This document shows, one piece after another, positions 59,930 to 64,000 of a DNA stretch of 64,000 bases. The notes under the pieces were generated by a model. That model had not been told where the DNA came from and ran no database searches. It saw only the letters and a program-made list of their open reading frames with translations. Within the stretch, counting starts at the first letter, position 1. The number at the start of each line of letters is the position of its first letter. The stretch is from Tomocerus qinae (lineage: Eukaryota > Arthropoda > Collembola > Entomobryomorpha > Tomoceridae): the NCBI GenBank assembly GCA_020055645.1, contig CM034546.1, positions 105,669,812-105,733,811 on the forward strand, given 5' to 3'. The translations under genes were made by a program, and so were the position numbers.

Positions 59930-60110
59930 TGTTAACTATGAAAATAAACACAAATTCAAAATTGATAATTGTTGACTATAAAAATCAACATAAATTCAAA
60001 ATTGAATAATTTTGACTATGAAAATCAACATTAAATCAAAATTGAATAATGTTGACCATGAAATTGTAACGAAAATCAAAATCGGCCAATATTAATAATG
60101 AAAATCAATA
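59930..60110 (+). repeat. ~40-bp tandem array between dispersed repeats
   Basis: About four degenerate units built on TTGACTATGAAAATCAACAT and AAATTCAAAATTGAATAAT. Similar units also precede copy 1 (near 59560-59620), so the 310-bp repeats seem to lie within, or carry, this array. Confidence 0.82.
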
Positions 60111-60226
60111 GAAATTGGAATAATGCAAGTTTGACTATAAAATTGAATATAAATGTAAAATAGATTTATTTCCGTCCTCTTATAGTTACTTTTCGGTTTT
60201 ATTTGCTTTACTATAAAATCTTAAAT

Positions 60227-60547
60227 TTGGTAGAAGCGGAGTGAAATATTTTATACTATCCCGCTAACAATTTATAGGAAACGCAATTGAACTTTTTAAT
60301 GCCCATTTTTCACTTTGACTATCAAAATGAAGACAAAGTGAGCGCGCGGTATCTCAGCAACCAATGGACCGATTAGCCCCAAAATCAATAGGGATCGTCA
60401 GTGGTCCATAGACATTGTTTCTGCCTAGTTTGGTCAATATCCGTCTTTGCGTTCGAAAGTTATCGTGGGTACGGACGGACGGACGGACGGACGTACGGAC
60501 GGACAGACTGTGCGATTCTATAAGCTGCCTTATTCAGGCGAGCTAAA
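60227..60547 (+). repeat. ~320-bp dispersed repeat, copy 2
   Basis: Same orientation and motif order as 59619-59929; the GGAC microsatellite is longer here (about seven units). The two copies are roughly 610 bp apart from start to start. Confidence 0.88.
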
Positions 60548-60549
60548 AA

Positions 60550-63500
60550 TCAACTTATTAGCTATAAAAGAATAAAGTGAGGTATTATGTAATGGATTTG
60601 ATTGCACTTAACTAACATTGCAAAGGTCACTCTTTCTTGAAACACTTACTATAAAATAAACAGTAATTAATTATCAAAGCAAGCTGAAACTTCTAGTGTA
60701 GCACAAATAAATTAACTAAGGTATGTATGCGTCCATCCTCTGGTCTGTCTACACAACGTTTGCCATGTATTTATGAAATGTAGTAGCAGAGCCTTATGGA
60801 AATGGATGCACATGTTACATAGATAGATAAATTACCGTTTGTATAGAAACTCGGCTTGTATTACAATGCCCCGGTACATACTAATACAGCTGTCAGGCTA
60901 GCTATCTAAATGTTTTAAATACGGTTTGGTATACTAATTTCGGACAGAAGTTAATGTTTAGAATTTTGTGACAATAAATTACTTCATTGGAATTAAAAAT
61001 CTTTTCAAGCCTTTTTTAAACCATACATGAAATGAAAATTTGACTATGTTAGCTAAAAACAATCTTTCAATGTCCATTAATATTCATTGCCAAGTGAAAA
61101 TTTTATTTTGACAGTAGCATAAAATGTATGTATTTGAAATCGTTACTAGTGTGTTTTAATACAAACCAAGTTACAATATAAACGGATATAGAAACATGTA
61201 GATTTTATGTATGTAGGTAGGTACTAAATACATTAAGCCTTTTAGCACTTCTTTTTGTTGCTGATAATAATGAGTAAGTTTATATGTTTGTTGTACATTG
61301 AAGTGGCCTTTGATTTGCTCTACGCTTAAATTATGCAATGTGATGCTGCAAGTCTGAAAACATCTCACTGAATAAGTTGGTATGCATTATGGCCTAAATT
61401 GTTCTTAGTTCGTCACGTAATATCTCCTCAACAACTCCGCACAATATTGTGTACACTTGGAGCAAGGTGACAAGCTTATTAAATTATACCTGTTCTTTTA
61501 ACTATGTTATTGCTTTTGTTTAGAGTTTTGTAGTTCTAAGGAGTAGTAACAGCCAGTAGCTAGTTCTTACTTGGCATGCATAAAAATGTCCGTCAAAGAT
61601 TTGAAGTTATGTTAGTCAAGTGCAAAACACTTTCATTTGTCTATCCTAAAATGGGTTAAATTACATACGTTTATTATATGTCATGTACACGCAACAATGA
61701 ATACCTAAATGGACACTGGATACTCGCAGTCAACTACATTATCTAGTGGATTACACAGGATTTTCAAGAAATACATACAAATAATTTCTACTGAAATTAT
61801 ATATAAGCATGTTGTATTATGGTAGCAACTCAATAGTTAAATGTACCTTATACAACTTACAATTACTTTAAATGACACACTCTCAAGCAACTTCACCACA
61901 GCCGTCCATGGCATGCTAGAAAACTAAAAGTGACCCAAGATATTAATCTACGACTCTACATTCATCCACCACTGCAATTAGAAGTTTGTAAACAAGTTTA
62001 AACTAATGATGATAGTAATGACCAATCGAAACCAAAAAAAATCTTCAAATTAATGACTTTTTAAGATTTACATACAAAAATTCAGGTGTTCTCCAAACAG
62101 TATTCATTTTTGAATATTAATTTTTCTAAATCTTTTTTAATACGTGTATCATGACAATAAAACTTTGGCTGTGAGACAATAGTATCCTCATTTTACATTC
62201 AACGCTATAGAATCAGCTTTGAAAAGGGTCAAATTCTAATTCATAAGCACTTATCACTGTACTACTTATACACATGCCAATGTAAACTTTCCAATAATGA
62301 CAGCAGGGCTGGGGCTTAGGCTTATAGCATCATGGCCTGATCTACGCTAAGCTGTTTGCGTAAGTTTTTCATTTCAACCAAAAGTTGAGTCCCACTTCCT
62401 GATGTTCATATCCATCTACAGCATGTTGTAAGGCATTATGCGTAGATAGCGACAAAACTAGAAAAACACTGCGTGTTTATCATGCTGATCATTGTAGATG
62501 AACACCTAGCCAATAGCATACTGTATACCTGAAGATAGATATAAAGCTAACAAGCATACATAATGGGATTAGGAACTTGAATTAACATTGGAACGTTTAT
62601 TAAGTTTGTAAAGGCTAAACTTGCACTAATTTGCATACTATGCTAACCTTATGCGCATAGCGAACGTACAGCAATCTGTATAAAGTGAACAACTCAAGCT
62701 ACATAGACCATATTTTGGACAGACTAAGTATCATGATAGCTTGACAGAACTAATATATGTATATGCCTCTGTATAAAATAAAATTCTACAGCAAGGGCAG
62801 TTTTGCTCAAGAACAATGTCAATAGGGACCCAGAGGTCATTCGGTGGAGAGTTCCATTCTCATATCCGCTCCCCAAACTAGTAACCATTCCCTTGTATTC
62901 CTGGAACACTGAAATAAAGGATTCCAACTTTTGTGTTAATATGTAGATGTATAGGATGATAGTATAAAGTATGCATGCTCGAGCTACTCTACTGTGACTA
63001 TTTACTACAGATAAATAGCTCATCCAGCTAGTTAAGTCACTTTTGTACGCAAACAAACAAAACATGCCCCCCTGTGTTCAACATTATAGCAAAAACAACT
63101 AAAGGTTGAGAAGATGACGTGCCAGAGACCATTATATTTGCTTGTACTACGGTCATACCATATCATAATATTATGCTAGCACAAATGATATGCATAACAT
63201 TAGTAATCAACACAAAATATTCCATACTGACACATAAATGTACGCAATTTCCTACTCGCACTGTGTAGATGCAATGATTATGGATACAGTCTTGTTTTTA
63301 CGGAGATTATTATCTTCTTATGTCGTAGTATCATGTTTACAGGGTTTGGGAAACTTTATTTACAAATATAGCACATAAAGCCCTGCTTCAGGCTGTTCCC
63401 TATTATTTGTACTATATGTCATGTTTAAAGTTAGTAAGGGAATGATAGGGAAAGTGTTGATTGTGGAAGATATTTAAATTTAGAAGTAGAATAACTAGAA

Positions 63501-64000
63501 TATTGGATCAAAATTAGGTATAGTTACTCTTGATATTCATTACACTACACTGATGAATACTATTTTGATCTCATTTGATACAGATAGACAGAAAGATTTG
63601 TCTGCAAGTCTGTTAAATTGTTAGTCGTATCTTAATTGTGATTCTTGATTGATCAAAATATTTTATGCGTGATCTTGGCTCTTGCTCATTGCATTTTTGT
63701 ATTCTCATTATACTCCTTTCTGTTCGCTCGGAATATGTTATCATGTATCTTGTATATTTACTTAGAATTACGTGGCCCTATATTCATGTACACATTTACT
63801 GCACATAATTTACATAGGCATGTAAATATTAAATGAGCACTTTTGGTATCATTGATCAGGTCAAATGAACCAGATAGTAACTAAAGTGGGTAAGATGCTG
63901 CTGTATGACTGCCGATTCTCACAAACCGTATAAGTACCTTCGGAAAGATAATGAGCATAATATTATAAAAAAAATTTGGTCAGGAGGGATTAGAATAATA
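60550..64000. other. Intergenic, no gene seen
   Basis: 3.4 kb of AT-rich sequence with short frames only (longest 113 codons, minus strand 63065-62724, featureless). No exon chain, RNA gene or repeat recognised. Regulatory content cannot be judged from sequence alone. Confidence 0.5.

Noticed and set aside
1-64000. CRISPR array or bacterial operon interpretation
   Set aside because: Repeats lack unique spacers of constant length, and genes have spliceosomal introns and animal-specific families.

Overview
This is a stretch of AT-rich animal nuclear DNA. Genes are split by many short introns (mostly about 50-130 bp, GT-AG). An interstitial TTAGG run, a BEL/Pao retrotransposon primed by tRNA-Tyr and l(2)efl-type small heat-shock genes point to an arthropod. 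The compact introns would suit a crustacean such as a copepod, but that is a guess. No bacterial or organellar features were seen.

Layout. 1-2.3 kb: a large 21-bp minisatellite. 3.2-11.1 kb (minus strand): two tandem paralogues of an unrecognised secreted, multi-exon protein, separated by a 1.6-kb foldback element whose centre holds an 18-bp minisatellite and TTAGG repeats. 12.3-21.6 kb (minus): a nearly complete four-domain voltage-gated cation channel with a DEEA selectivity filter, which makes it the NaV2/DSC1 type. It has about 29 exons, several of them microexons, and no canonical inactivation-gate triplet. 21.9-22.6 kb: a cluster of repeat fragments. 24.2-38.1 kb (minus): three two-exon small heat-shock genes; the 3.8-kb intron of the first is filled with repeats and retroelement-like debris. 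39.7-43.6 kb: an internally deleted BEL/Pao element whose LTR carries three further insertions, one inside the other, each with its own target-site duplication. 43.8-48.2 kb (minus): an intronless PYROXD1-like oxidoreductase, then acylglycerol kinase AGK. 51.9-55.1 kb (plus): an unrecognised acidic/Ser-rich protein with a probable RRM-like end. 56.1-58.2 kb (minus): an XK-related membrane protein. 58.2-64 kb: no gene seen, but a pair of ~310-bp direct repeats around a 40-bp tandem array.

The genes do not form an operon or pathway. The local relationships are tandem duplication (secreted pair, sHSP trio) and repeated transposon insertion. Exon boundaries were placed by eye from splice sites, reading-frame continuity and family resemblance, so they may be off by a base or two.
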